Numbered from the stretch's first letter, positions 7,681 to 15,761 are shown. The stretch: 64,000 nt of DNA from Thalassobius sp034670005 (GCF_034670005.1 NZ_JAXMOH010000003.1:124001-188000), one strand, 5' to 3'. Notes: generated from the sequence alone by a model not told the origin. Program-made: numbers and translations.

Positions 7681-9816
7681 TCAGTCCTCGGGCTTTTCTT
7701 CTTTCGCGAGCTCTTCGCCGGTTTCCTGATCGACCATCTTCATCGCCAGGCGCACCTTACCACGGTCGTCGAAGCCCAGAAGCTTCACATAGACTTCCTG
7801 GCCTTCCTTCAGAACGTCCGAAGGGTGGTTCAGGCGGCGGTTTTCGATTTGGCTGACATGGACCAGCCCGTCACGTTTGCCGAAGAAGTTCACGAAGGCG
7901 CCGAAATCGACGATCTTCACGACCTTACCTTTGTAGATATGACCTTCTTCCGGTTCCGCCACGATCGAATGGATCATGTCATAGGCTTTCTGGATCGCCT
8001 CACCGTTCGGGCTGGCGATCTTGATGATGCCGTCGTCGTTGATGTCGACCTTGGCGCCCGACACTTCGACGATTTCGCGGATCACCTTGCCGCCCGAACC
8101 GATCACTTCACGGATCTTGTCGGTCGGGATCTGCATGGTTTCGATACGCGGAGCGTGCGCCGAGAATTCACCGACACCCGAAAGCGCCTTGTTCATCTCG
8201 CCCAGAATATGCATCCGGCCATCCTTGGCCTGAGCCAGGGCTTTTTGCATGATTTCCGGGGTAATGCCCGCGACCTTGATGTCCATCTGCAGCGAGGTGA
8301 TGCCGTTTTCGGTCCCTGCCACTTTGAAGTCCATGTCGCCGAGGTGATCTTCGTCACCCAGGATGTCGGTCAAAACGGCGTAGGAGCCGTCTTCTTCCAG
8401 CACCAGGCCCATGGCCACACCGGCCACGGCGGCCTTCAGCGGCACACCGGCATCCATCATCGACAGCGAACCGCCACAGACCGATGCCATCGAAGACGAA
8501 CCGTTGGATTCGGTGATTTCCGACACCAGACGCAAAGTGTAGGGGAAATCGGTTGCCGCCGGCAGAACCGCCTGCAAGGCACGCCATGCCAGTTTACCGT
8601 GGCCGATCTCACGACGGCCCGGGCCACCCACGCGACCAACTTCACCAACCGAATAGGGAGGGAAGTTATAATGCAGCAGGAAGTTCGATTTGAAGTTGCC
8701 GTGCAGCGCGTCGATGAACTGTTCGTCGTCGCCGGTGCCCAGAGTGGTCACGACCAACCCTTGGGTTTCGCCACGGGTGAACAGGGCCGAGCCGTGAGTC
8801 CGTGGCAGCAGGCCGGTTTCGGCCACGATCGGGCGCACCTGATCCAGCGCGCGACCGTCGATCCGCTTGCCTTCTTTTACGACAGTGCCGCGCAGGACGC
8901 TCGATTCCAGCTTTTTCAGGGCGGCGCCAAGATTGGCGTCTTCCAACTGTTCTTCGCTCAGGCCTGCCTTGATGGCGTCTTTCGCCGCAGCGACAGCGGC
9001 AACGCGCTCTTGCTTGTCGGTGATGGCGTACGCAGCGTGCATTTTGTCTGCACCGGCGGCTTTGACGACTTCAAACAGCTCGGAATAATCCGGGGGGGTG
9101 AAGTCGAACGGTTCCTTCGCTGCGTCTTCGGCCAGCGAGATGATCAGGTCGATGACCGGCTGAATCTGTTCGTGCGCGAAGTTCACCGCACCCAGCATTT
9201 CATCCTCGGACAGCTCGTAAGCTTCCGATTCTACCATCATCACCGCGTCCTTGGTCCCGGCAACCACCAGGTCCAGACGCTGCTCAGGATTGTTGCGCAG
9301 GTCCTGCATGTCGTCGACGGACGGGTTCAGGACGTATTCTCCTTCAGAGAAACCAACGCGGGCACAGGCAATTGGGCCACGGAACGGCGCGCCGGAAATG
9401 GTCAGCGCAGCCGAAGCGGCGATCATTGCGACCACGTCGGGATCGTTGACCAGATCGTGGCTCAGCACGGTGCACATGACCAGAACTTCATGCTTGAAGC
9501 CGGGCACGAACAGCGGGCGGATCGGACGGTCGATCAGACGCGCGGTCAGCGTTTCTTTTTCGGTCGGGCGCGCTTCGCGCTTGAAGAAACCGCCGGGGAT
9601 TTTGCCGGCAGCATAGTATTTTTCCTGGTAATGCACGGTCAGCGGAAAGAAATCCTGACCGGGCTTGGGTTCCTTGGCGAAGGTCACGTTGGCCATGACC
9701 GAAGTTTCGCCCAAGGTGGCGATGACAGAGCCATCGGCCTGACGGGCAACCTTGCCCGTTTCCAGAGTGAGGGTTTCATCGCCCCACTGAATTGATTTCG
9801 TCGTTACGTCAAACAT
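7681..9816 (-). CDS. pnp: Polyribonucleotide nucleotidyltransferase (PNPase)
   Basis: A 711-residue 3'-to-5' phosphorolytic exoribonuclease, a core enzyme of mRNA turnover and of the degradosome. Two RNase PH domains flank an all-helical linker: the first at about 1-215, the second at about 310-540 with GRREIGHGKLAWRAL and SNGSSSMASVCGGSLSMMD. A KH domain follows at about 555-620 (IREVIGSGGKVIREI), then an S1 domain at about 622-690 (YKGKVVKIVDFGAFVNFFG). Length is normal. In many proteobacteria pnp lies directly after rpsO; here rpsO is 2.3 kb upstream on the same strand with three other genes between. A hairpin terminator follows. Confidence 0.98.
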   Translation of the reverse strand: MFDVTTKSIQWGDETLTLETGKVARQADGSVIATLGETSVMANVTFAKEPKPGQDFFPLTVHYQEKYYAAGKIPGGFFKREARPTEKETLTARLIDRPIRPLFVPGFKHEVLVMCTVLSHDLVNDPDVVAMIAASAALTISGAPFRGPIACARVGFSEGEYVLNPSVDDMQDLRNNPEQRLDLVVAGTKDAVMMVESEAYELSEDEMLGAVNFAHEQIQPVIDLIISLAEDAAKEPFDFTPPDYSELFEVVKAAGADKMHAAYAITDKQERVAAVAAAKDAIKAGLSEEQLEDANLGAALKKLESSVLRGTVVKEGKRIDGRALDQVRPIVAETGLLPRTHGSALFTRGETQGLVVTTLGTGDDEQFIDALHGNFKSNFLLHYNFPPYSVGEVGRVGGPGRREIGHGKLAWRALQAVLPAATDFPYTLRLVSEITESNGSSSMASVCGGSLSMMDAGVPLKAAVAGVAMGLVLEEDGSYAVLTDILGDEDHLGDMDFKVAGTENGITSLQMDIKVAGITPEIMQKALAQAKDGRMHILGEMNKALSGVGEFSAHAPRIETMQIPTDKIREVIGSGGKVIREIVEVSGAKVDINDDGIIKIASPNGEAIQKAYDMIHSIVAEPEEGHIYKGKVVKIVDFGAFVNFFGKRDGLVHVSQIENRRLNHPSDVLKEGQEVYVKLLGFDDRGKVRLAMKMVDQETGEELAKEEKPED

Positions 9817-10033
9817 TTGCGTATCCTAATTGGAAGCACTCCCAGGCGTATCCCGGGTCTTCCGTTGTCATGGCGGCCCCATTGCCGCCGACCCCACTAT
9901 CATTTCTTCGAGCGCCGGGGTCAGGGCGCAACGTCTCAGATGGTGCGGCCATACAGGAGTTTATGCCAATTTGGAACAGGAAAGGTGGCAGGGCATACAG
10001 ACACCGTAGATCGCAGATCGGTGGAGTCGCCAG

Positions 10034-10047
10034 TTGACGCAGATCAA
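10034..10047. promoter_or_regulatory. FNR/FnrL-type box
   Basis: TTGACGCAGATCAA fits the TTGAY-N4-RTCAA pattern bound by FNR-family oxygen sensors, including FnrL of Rhodobacteraceae. It is centred about 64 bases upstream of the start at 10105. If it sits at -41.5, a TAGACA -10-like hexamer at 10070-10075 falls in the right place. Confidence 0.6.
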
Positions 10048-10104
10048 TTGCATAGCCTTGCGTCCGGCTTAGACAGGTGGAAATGCACAGTGCGGAGTAA
10101 AGTT

Positions 10105-10815
10105 ATGAAACGATTTCTTCTCGGCGGTTTTTTTGCCGTGGCTGCTTTGAGCTCCGCGAATGCCGGACCGGTATCCGATTTCGAAAACGCCTATCGGCAA
10201 ATGTACGGCGCTTATCGAACGGCACTGTTTAAAACCAATACGGGCGATGTCGGTGCTTCTACCGGGGCGATGGCGAACTTCACCAACCAATTTGACGCGC
10301 TGTTCGCCACCTATGCTGCTGCGCCTCCGCCGCAGTATGAGGATGATCCGCTCTGGGGCGATGCCATGACCGAGGTGACGCGGCTGGCAGCGGCGGCAAA
10401 GGCCCGGATCGATGCCGGTGATCTGGCGCAGGCGCATGAGACGCTGGAAGGTGTGCGGGAGGTATTCAGCGCGCTTCATCTCCGCAATGGGGTTCAGACG
10501 TTTTCGGACCGCATGAACGCTTACCACGCGGAGATGGAGCATCTTCTGGCGCTCGACATGGCGGTGCTGGATGACGCGATGATGTCCGAAATCCATGAAC
10601 GCGCGGCGGTGCTGTCGTATCTTGCCGCTGAAGTGATCGCGGTACCGCCAGCGGAGGCCGAGGGAAGCGACGCATATGCGAAGCTGGCGACAGATTTCGA
10701 AATCTCAGTCAGGGCGCTGCTTGATGCCGTCCGAGCCGGCGATTCTGACGCGGTTAAAGCTGCGGTGGGTAAGGTTAAGAAACCCTATTCCTTGTTGTTT
10801 GTGAAGTTCGGCTGA
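10105..10815 (+). CDS. Periplasmic all-helical protein of unknown function
   Basis: A 236-residue protein with a clear signal peptide, MKRFLLGGFFAVAALSSANA, probably cleaved before GPV. The mature part is rich in amphipathic helices and suggests two helical bundles. The first holds conserved-looking histidines in SALHLRNGV and MNAYHAEMEHLL; the protein ends with KKPYSLLFVKFG. There is no CxxCH haem motif and I do not recognise a named family. The ATG at 10105 is chosen because it begins the signal peptide; an in-frame upstream extension to 9817 runs antisense to the pnp leader. An FNR-type box upstream suggests induction under low oxygen. It lies between rpsO and pnp, on the opposite strand. 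Confidence 0.72.
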   Translation: MKRFLLGGFFAVAALSSANAGPVSDFENAYRQMYGAYRTALFKTNTGDVGASTGAMANFTNQFDALFATYAAAPPPQYEDDPLWGDAMTEVTRLAAAAKARIDAGDLAQAHETLEGVREVFSALHLRNGVQTFSDRMNAYHAEMEHLLALDMAVLDDAMMSEIHERAAVLSYLAAEVIAVPPAEAEGSDAYAKLATDFEISVRALLDAVRAGDSDAVKAAVGKVKKPYSLLFVKFG

Positions 10816-10853
10816 TCCGGCGCCGTCTGGAATGTAAATACCTGCCCGAAATA

Positions 10854-10882
10854 GGCGCCCGAATCATGTTCGGGGCGTTGTT
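10854..10882 (+). terminator. Possible weak terminator after the periplasmic protein gene
   Basis: A stem of GCGCCCGAA with TTCGGGGCG contains one imperfection and is followed by TTGTT. It lies about 40 bases past the stop at 10815. The T-tract is short, so termination is uncertain. Confidence 0.4.
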
Positions 10883-10978
10883 ATCGCTGGGAGTCAGTAC
10901 AGTGTCGGTCTTTTGCACAAAGGGCTGCGCAGGTTCGACACAGAGGGCGACGAACGCCACGCCAAGTGCGAGGCAGGA

Positions 10979-11557
10979 TCAAGAAAGATCATTTTCAGGT
11001 CTGTCCGTTCGCGTCATGAATTGCAGGGCATATGTCCTGACGTCGTCTGGCCAATTGGCGATATGCGCCTCGAAGGCAGGCAGATTACCGGAGAAAAGCG
11101 CGCGGCTGGCCTCTTCGAAACCGGGTAGATTGCCCGCCAGCGCTGACATGAAGCGATAGGCGGCTTCTTGCGCCTGCCTTGCGTCGGTGGTCCCGGCGTC
11201 GGCGCGGCGGGCTTCGTCCACCAGCCGCCGCAGCGCGCGTGACGCGCCGCCGGGTTGTTGGGACAGCCAATCCCAGTGCCGCGGCAACAAGGTTACTTCT
11301 CGTGCAACAACGCCCAGTTTCGGGCGACCGCGTTTACGGATCGGGGTCGGAGTGGCCTTGGGTTGGTAGCGGGTGACGATTTCAGCATCGGTTCCACGCA
11401 AATCCAGATCCACAACCCGGCCGCTATGGTCATCGAACACCAATGGCTGTGCTGCGGCGGGGTCGGAATGTTTGACTAACAACGCAATCTCCGACAGCGG
11501 CCCGGAGGCGATCCGGGCCATGTCGGCGAAAGCGGTGTGCGTGTAGCGGGTGTCCAT
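10979..11557 (-). CDS. DUF2239 protein with a ribbon-helix-helix-like segment
   Basis: A 192-residue protein that I recognise as DUF2239. The central part has GRPKLGVVAREVTLLPRHW followed by WLSQQPGGASRALRRLVDEAR at about 80-120. That order of one basic strand and two helices joined by a GxS turn is how ribbon-helix-helix (CopG/Arc) DNA-binding domains read, so a regulatory role is plausible (inference). The C-terminal region, MSALAGNLPGFEEASRALF, is helical and specific to the family. GGAGTTCTG precedes the ATG at 11557. It is divergent from a GIY-YIG gene, and two ACCCGG-containing repeats lie between them. Confidence 0.75.
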   Translation of the reverse strand: MDTRYTHTAFADMARIASGPLSEIALLVKHSDPAAAQPLVFDDHSGRVVDLDLRGTDAEIVTRYQPKATPTPIRKRGRPKLGVVAREVTLLPRHWDWLSQQPGGASRALRRLVDEARRADAGTTDARQAQEAAYRFMSALAGNLPGFEEASRALFSGNLPAFEAHIANWPDDVRTYALQFMTRTDRPENDLS

Positions 11558-11583
11558 CAGAACTCCATGCCTTTTCTTGTAAT

Positions 11584-11623
11584 TACCCGGGTATAAATAT
11601 AGAAGTCAATATAACCCGGATAA
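11584..11623. promoter_or_regulatory. Paired ACCCGG operator-like repeats in a divergent promoter
   Basis: TACCCGGGTA, a perfect 10-bp palindrome at 11584-11593, and the near copy TAACCCGGATAA at 11612-11623 have centres about 28 bp apart. An AT-rich stretch with TATAAATA lies between them. They occupy the whole divergent region of the DUF2239 and GIY-YIG genes and could let a dimeric regulator control both. Confidence 0.5.
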
Positions 11624-11630
11624 AAATGAG

Positions 11631-11972
11631 ATGGAAATGAAACACGAAGACAGAAAAGCGGCGATCAACGCTTATAAGGACCGTGACCCGGCGTTGGGAA
11701 TTTTTGCGATTCGCTGCCCCTCGGAGGGTTTGATATGGGTTGGAGCGTCCAGGGATCTGGATAAGATCAAAAACCGGATTTGGTTCACTCTGCGGATGGG
11801 CAATGCACACCCAAAGGATCTGCAATGCGTCTGGAACGAACAGGGTGAAGACGGATTCGGGTTTGAAGAATTGGAACGGTTCGACAAGGATCTTATCGAT
11901 CTGGCGCGGCAACGGCTGCTGAAAGAGCGGCGGGATCATTGGCTTGAGAAACTTGCGGCGCGACCAGTCTGA
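11631..11972 (+). CDS. GIY-YIG nuclease-family protein
   Basis: A 113-residue small protein with a GIY-YIG-like core. The GIFAIRCPSEGLIWVGAS run corresponds to the first two strands (GIY and YIG positions), followed by a basic helix with KNRIWFTLRMG and the glutamate in FGFEELERF. Small members resemble SLX1/UvrC-type endonuclease domains but often lack biochemical characterisation. The ATG at 11631 is followed two codons later by another ATG; either could be used. It is divergent from the DUF2239 gene and shares its operator-like region, so the pair may form one regulated unit. Many Lys and Arg codons and modest GC set it apart from pnp and rpsO. Confidence 0.72.
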   Translation: MEMKHEDRKAAINAYKDRDPALGIFAIRCPSEGLIWVGASRDLDKIKNRIWFTLRMGNAHPKDLQCVWNEQGEDGFGFEELERFDKDLIDLARQRLLKERRDHWLEKLAARPV

Positions 11973-12077
11973 ATCGTTTCCGATTTCCACAAGGCGAACA
12001 GAGATCAGGGCTGGCTTTCTGCATATTTTCGCCTCTGAACCCGGTGATTGGTCGGGCTGGCTGATCGGTTATGCGCA

Positions 12078-12111
12078 AAGAAAAAGCCCGCTCCAGACCG
12101 GAGCGGGCTTT
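12078..12111 (-). terminator. Intrinsic terminator after rpsO
   Basis: A perfect 12-bp stem, AAAGCCCGCTCC with GGAGCGGGCTTT, has a five-base loop. On the minus strand it continues into CTTTTT-type U-rich sequence, 26 bases past the rpsO stop codon. Confidence 0.9.
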
Positions 12112-12136
12112 CTGAATTCGAAAATTCTGCGGGCGC

Positions 12137-12406
12137 TTAGCGGCGCAGGCCCAGACGTTTGATCAGGTCCTGATAGCGCGCTTCTTCCTTGCCTTTCAGA
12201 TAGTCCAGCAGCTTGCGGCGCTGGGCAACCATCTTCAGCAGGCCACGGCGACCGTGGTTGTCTTTCTTGTGGGTCTTGAAGTGCTCGGTCAGGGTCGCAA
12301 TACGCGAGCTGAGGATGGCAACCTGAACTTCGGGCGAACCGGTGTCGCCTTCCTTGGTTGCGAATTCCTTCATGACGCGGGCTTTTTCTTCAACAGTGAT
12401 CGACAT
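12137..12406 (-). CDS. rpsO: 30S ribosomal protein S15
   Basis: An 89-residue ribosomal protein that binds 16S rRNA in the central domain and nucleates platform assembly. The complete family pattern is visible: GDTGSPEVQVAILSSRI, then LTEHFKTHKKDNHGRRGLL and the C-terminal LLDYLKGKEEARYQDLI. The length is exactly that usual for S15. AAAGGAGAT precedes the ATG at 12406. It is transcribed on the same strand as pnp, but its own strong terminator and three intervening genes break the usual rpsO-pnp operon. The truB gene that often precedes rpsO is also elsewhere, at 28.5 kb. Confidence 0.98.
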   Translation of the reverse strand: MSITVEEKARVMKEFATKEGDTGSPEVQVAILSSRIATLTEHFKTHKKDNHGRRGLLKMVAQRRKLLDYLKGKEEARYQDLIKRLGLRR

Positions 12407-12547
12407 CGGGATCTCCTTTGAACGAAAGGTGAGGGCTCAAGCCGGGATGTCGTCCAGCAAGGTCCATAAATGCACTGTACCGGCGAATCCGGGACAGATG
12501 CGGGCGTATAGGAAAAAAGTCAGCGAAAGGGAAGCGAAAACGACGCC

Positions 12548-13534
12548 TCACGCAGCGCTGAGGCTTTCGAGGCTAGACTGCGGCATCAGCACGAAATTGG
12601 CGTCGTTGACGGTGGTGACGTTGTTCAATGTCGCAATCGCTTCGCCGTTCATGGTCAGAACCATGTCGCCGGGCGCGGTTTGTGACGGTTCCAGTTCCAA
12701 AACAGGATCCACCCCGTCTGAATCGTCGTAGATCAGCAGCATGGTGTCTTCGCCCATGTCGAAATCGGTCACAGTTACCGGGTCGTCGACCCATTCCCCG
12801 ATCAGAACCGTATCCGATCCATCGCCCAAGCTGACGATATCGGCGCTGCCAGCGCTGATGGTGTCGTTGCCACCGCCGCCGTTGAGGAAATCGGCCTCTG
12901 AGTCATCGTCGCCGCTTACGTCGTCATCGCCCCAGCCACCGAACAGCGTGTCGGCCCCGGGCCCGCCGGTCAGGTTGTCGTCGTTCAGCCCGCCAAGCAG
13001 TGCATCATCCCCGGCACCGCCGGTCAGGTCGTCGTCGCCGCCGCCGCCGGTCAGGCTGTCATCCCCGGATTGTCCATCGAGAGTGTCATCGCCTTCGTAA
13101 CCGTAAAGCTGATCGTCACCGGTGCCGCCGAACAGTTGGTCATCGCCAGCTTCGCCATGCAGAACGTCATTACCAGCATCGCCCATCACGACATCGTCGC
13201 CATCAGCACCGTGCAGGTCATCGGTCCCCGCGCCGCCAAAAACGCTGTCGGCGCCGCCATAGCCGCCGATCTGATCGTCGCCACCGCCACCGGAGAGGAT
13301 TTCCTCCGCTTCGGTCCCGCCCAGAATATCATCGCCTTCGCTGCCGGTCAGGTCACCGGCCGAAGCCGTTCCAATGTCGAAAACGGCACCAATATCGACG
13401 AAGGATTCCTCTGAACCTTCATCAATGGGATCTTCGTCTGCTGTGTCGTCACTTGCTGAATCGAAGTCGGTAATCAGACCAACAATCGCGACACCTGCCA
13501 GCATTGCGCCAAGCAGCCCCGTAAGCATAAACAT
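12548..13534 (-). CDS. Membrane-anchored RTX-repeat calcium-binding protein
   Basis: A 328-residue, very acidic protein. Residues 4-23 (TGLLGAMLAGVAIVGLI) form one hydrophobic segment, followed by an acidic linker. Residues about 60-220 hold roughly fifteen glycine- and aspartate-rich nonapeptides of the GGxGxDxLx type, such as GGAGDDALL and GGGGDDDLT, which bind calcium in a parallel beta-roll. The C-terminal part, with DFDMGEDTMLLIYDD, resembles the region after the repeats in Rhodobacteraceae RTX proteins. RTX proteins usually have a C-terminal type I secretion signal and no N-terminal hydrophobic segment, so the anchor is unusual. A paralogue of the same layout lies at 14835-15761. Confidence 0.82.
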   Translation of the reverse strand: MFMLTGLLGAMLAGVAIVGLITDFDSASDDTADEDPIDEGSEESFVDIGAVFDIGTASAGDLTGSEGDDILGGTEAEEILSGGGGDDQIGGYGGADSVFGGAGTDDLHGADGDDVVMGDAGNDVLHGEAGDDQLFGGTGDDQLYGYEGDDTLDGQSGDDSLTGGGGDDDLTGGAGDDALLGGLNDDNLTGGPGADTLFGGWGDDDVSGDDDSEADFLNGGGGNDTISAGSADIVSLGDGSDTVLIGEWVDDPVTVTDFDMGEDTMLLIYDDSDGVDPVLELEPSQTAPGDMVLTMNGEAIATLNNVTTVNDANFVLMPQSSLESLSAA

Positions 13535-13604
13535 GTACAGTCCAACCTTTCGCCCCGCTCGTACTATGACGCCGCAGGAAAGGGTTGGTCAAAACCTATC
13601 GGAT

Positions 13605-13952
13605 CTACTGGTTAACGTTCGAACCATTCCCTGTAGCGCGTTCGAATTCGCTGGCCAGCATCGCCATCCAGTCGCCGATAATCGGCAAGAATTCGAATTG
13701 CGATAGCCACCAGGTGAGGATGGATACCAGCAAAGAGGCCCCCAGAATCGATCCCAATCCGAAGGCCAAGCCACGGGCGAATTGCATCAGGATCAGCCGG
13801 TACATCGAATTTTGCACAGTTATGAATTTGTGACTGTTCAATTTTTTGACCTCAAGGGTCAGTTGCTGGATCGCAGCTGTCGCCTCTTTCTGATCGCTTT
13901 GGTTGTTTTGATCGGATGTGTCGGGCGTTTGGGTCACGACGGGATATCCCAT
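13605..13952 (-). CDS. DUF5665-type small membrane protein
   Basis: A 115-residue protein. A polar N-terminus of about 45 residues contains a likely coiled coil (AAIQQLTLEVKKLNSH). A basic linker and a hydrophobic segment (ARGLAFGLGSILGASLLVSILTW, read in parts) around residues 57-82 follow, with a re-entrant stretch, FLPIIGDWM. I recognise the layout as DUF5665. Function is unknown. Its ATG lies inside the last codons of the DUF1643 gene, a 19-base overlap that suggests translational coupling. The next gene downstream on the strand is the first RTX-repeat protein. Confidence 0.7.
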   Translation of the reverse strand: MGYPVVTQTPDTSDQNNQSDQKEATAAIQQLTLEVKKLNSHKFITVQNSMYRLILMQFARGLAFGLGSILGASLLVSILTWWLSQFEFLPIIGDWMAMLASEFERATGNGSNVNQ

Positions 13953-14449
13953 AATTGCGGCTGTTGACGATAGGCGATGTAGAGAGGGTGCCTCGGATGG
14001 CCGGCCTTGGTCAGGCCAAGATGGTAAACCGGATGCCCCTGTTCGCGTAGCAAACTCGCTACATATGTGCCGCGGCCCCTATGGTCGCCATGGCTGCCCC
14101 AACCGGCAATGATCTGATCTGCCCAGTCACAGCTTTCGGTGAGGATGCGATCGTTTTCAGGCCCGATCGGGTATTTCGCGGCACGCAAATGTTTGGGATC
14201 GGTGTCGCGCCAGGCAAAGATATTGGTGACCGCGAAGGCCCCGAACCCAAGCGTCCGGGCGCGGCGTTCGCAGCGTTCCACGGTGGGATCGTTCTGAATT
14301 TCTGTTGCGGTTGACGGGTTCAGCATGATGAAAAGAGCCTTGCGTCCCGCCGGGTCCCAGATCCGGGTCAGCCGATAGCGATATCGTTCGCAATCGGAAT
14401 AGAGGGCGGTCGACTGAGCGTCGCCTTTTTGAAAATCGCGCGAAATCAT
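13934..14449 (-). CDS. DUF1643 domain protein
   Basis: A 171-residue protein of the DUF1643 family. The diagnostic stretch is RKALFIMLNPSTATEIQNDPT at about 35-55 (the NPSTA motif), followed by RARTLGFGAFAVTNIFAWR and WGSHGD in the second half. The family's biochemical role is not established. The frame could extend to 14545, but family similarity begins at MISRDFQKG, and AACAGGGTGT precedes that ATG. Its 3' end overlaps the DUF5665 start, so the two are probably one operon placed between two RTX-repeat genes. Confidence 0.8.
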   Translation of the reverse strand: MISRDFQKGDAQSTALYSDCERYRYRLTRIWDPAGRKALFIMLNPSTATEIQNDPTVERCERRARTLGFGAFAVTNIFAWRDTDPKHLRAAKYPIGPENDRILTESCDWADQIIAGWGSHGDHRGRGTYVASLLREQGHPVYHLGLTKAGHPRHPLYIAYRQQPQLWDIPS

Positions 14450-14834
14450 ACACCCTGTTTGACCGGATTTGCCGGGTTTGCGCAACAACCATGGTCTGGA
14501 CGGTCCTGGGTTTGACAGAAAAAGGGGGTGCGACCTGGTTTTCAACGGTGCCAGCGGGAATCAGCAGGACACAACATCGCGCGATGGGGGAGTAACGATA
14601 GGTGACGGCATAAGGTCGAGCCGTCGTGATGCTGGCTGAGTGGTCTGATTTTCCCTGAAACCCCAGAGATTATGCCCTGAATCCACGACCCTTGTACCGG
14701 TCGGGAGGCGGCAAGCCGGACTTTGGTCCTGTTGGATTTCCGGCTTTCGTCGTCAGTTAGATGACTCAGGTCGACTCGAAAGTAGTGGTACAACATGTCC
14801 TAAGTTGAAACGTATGTATGCTTGAGGTTCTACC
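14450..14834. other. Intergenic region with no supported gene
   Basis: These 385 bases separate the DUF1643 gene from the second RTX gene. A frame of 84 codons on the minus strand at 14542-14796 has no family pattern and no good ribosome-binding site. I see no strong hairpin, repeat or RNA gene. A TTGAAA hexamer near 14803 could be part of the promoter for the downstream gene. Confidence 0.45.
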
Positions 14835-15761
14835 ATGTCTTTCCTTTTGATGCTCGGTACTCTGTTGGTTGGGTCTTTCGCTCTGGTCGATGGTGCGGGC
14901 GACAGCGGCGACGAAGACATGATGGCATCTAGCCACGAAGACGAGATGATCGAGGACGAGCAGGACATCATGCTCGACGTTTCGCTATTCGAAGAAGAAG
15001 CGCCCGAGGAAGAGCTGGTCGAGGATGTGCAGGTCGTCGCTGCGGAAGCGGTAGCAGAACAGGTTGCGGATGAGCCGATTGAAGAGGGCGAATGGCTGAC
15101 TGGTGGCAATGGGTCTGATGACCTGACCGGCACCAATGGCGATGACAGCATCTTTGGCGGTGAAGGTGCCGACACGATCGAAGGGGGCGCTGGCGATGAC
15201 GCGCTGTTCAGCGGCAATGACGAAAGCTTCGGCGACGACTGGAACCATTATCCCGGTGATCTGACCCGTGTGGATGACGCTGGCGACGTTTTGAATGGCG
15301 GCGCGGGCAATGATGAGTTGTGGATGGGTCAGGGCACCGTGGCCACCGGTGGCGAAGGGGACGATCTGTTCCATGCCTTTGGTGCGACCTACCCGCAGGG
15401 CGCAGACGCCTCCGAGATCACCGATTTTACCGCCGGAGAAGACCAGTTGGAAATCGATTTCCCGGTGCATGAAGGTTACTACACCGAAGACTTCACCACC
15501 GAAGACGCGGTCAACGGTTTGCTGAGCACCTATGACGAGGAGACCGACACCACCACGATCGAAATCGATGGCGAAGATGTTGTGACCCTGAACGGCGATC
15601 AGACCAGCCTGAGCATTGCCTTTCATGACACCGTGAGCGGTTCCGGCGCGCCGGTCTGGATGGATGTCGAGGGCAATTCGATGAGCGCAGAAGACGGCGA
15701 AGCCGCCGATATCATCCTCTGCGCCCGCGCTCTGCAGGACGTGATCGGTGAATTGTCCTAA
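14835..15761 (+). CDS. Second membrane-anchored RTX-repeat protein
   Basis: A 308-residue acidic protein with the same plan as the gene at 12548-13534. It has a short N-terminal hydrophobic segment (SFLLMLGTLLVGSFAL), a long linker very rich in Glu and Asp (about 20-85) and RTX nonapeptides at about 90-190 (GGNGSDDLT, GGEGADTIE, GGAGDDALF, GGAGNDELW). A C-terminal strand-rich region contains ITDFTAGEDQLEIDF and TIEIDGEDVVTLNG. Fewer repeats are present than in the paralogue. The repeats should bind calcium; location and partner are unknown. The ATG at 14835 starts the hydrophobic segment and follows TTGAGGTTC. Confidence 0.8.
   Translation: MSFLLMLGTLLVGSFALVDGAGDSGDEDMMASSHEDEMIEDEQDIMLDVSLFEEEAPEEELVEDVQVVAAEAVAEQVADEPIEEGEWLTGGNGSDDLTGTNGDDSIFGGEGADTIEGGAGDDALFSGNDESFGDDWNHYPGDLTRVDDAGDVLNGGAGNDELWMGQGTVATGGEGDDLFHAFGATYPQGADASEITDFTAGEDQLEIDFPVHEGYYTEDFTTEDAVNGLLSTYDEETDTTTIEIDGEDVVTLNGDQTSLSIAFHDTVSGSGAPVWMDVEGNSMSAEDGEAADIILCARALQDVIGELS

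Noticed and set aside
7825..9795. A 656-codon open frame on the plus strand opposite pnp
   Set aside because: It is the exact antisense of a clear PNPase, rich in His, Arg and Val from GC-biased codons, and has no domain pattern.
12900..13340. Periodic repeats suggestive of a CRISPR array or tandem DNA repeat
   Set aside because: The periodicity of about 27 bases is the coding of RTX nonapeptides; repeats are degenerate at DNA level and in frame.
14542..14796. An 84-codon frame between the DUF1643 and second RTX genes
   Set aside because: No family similarity, no convincing ribosome-binding site, and composition unlike real genes nearby.
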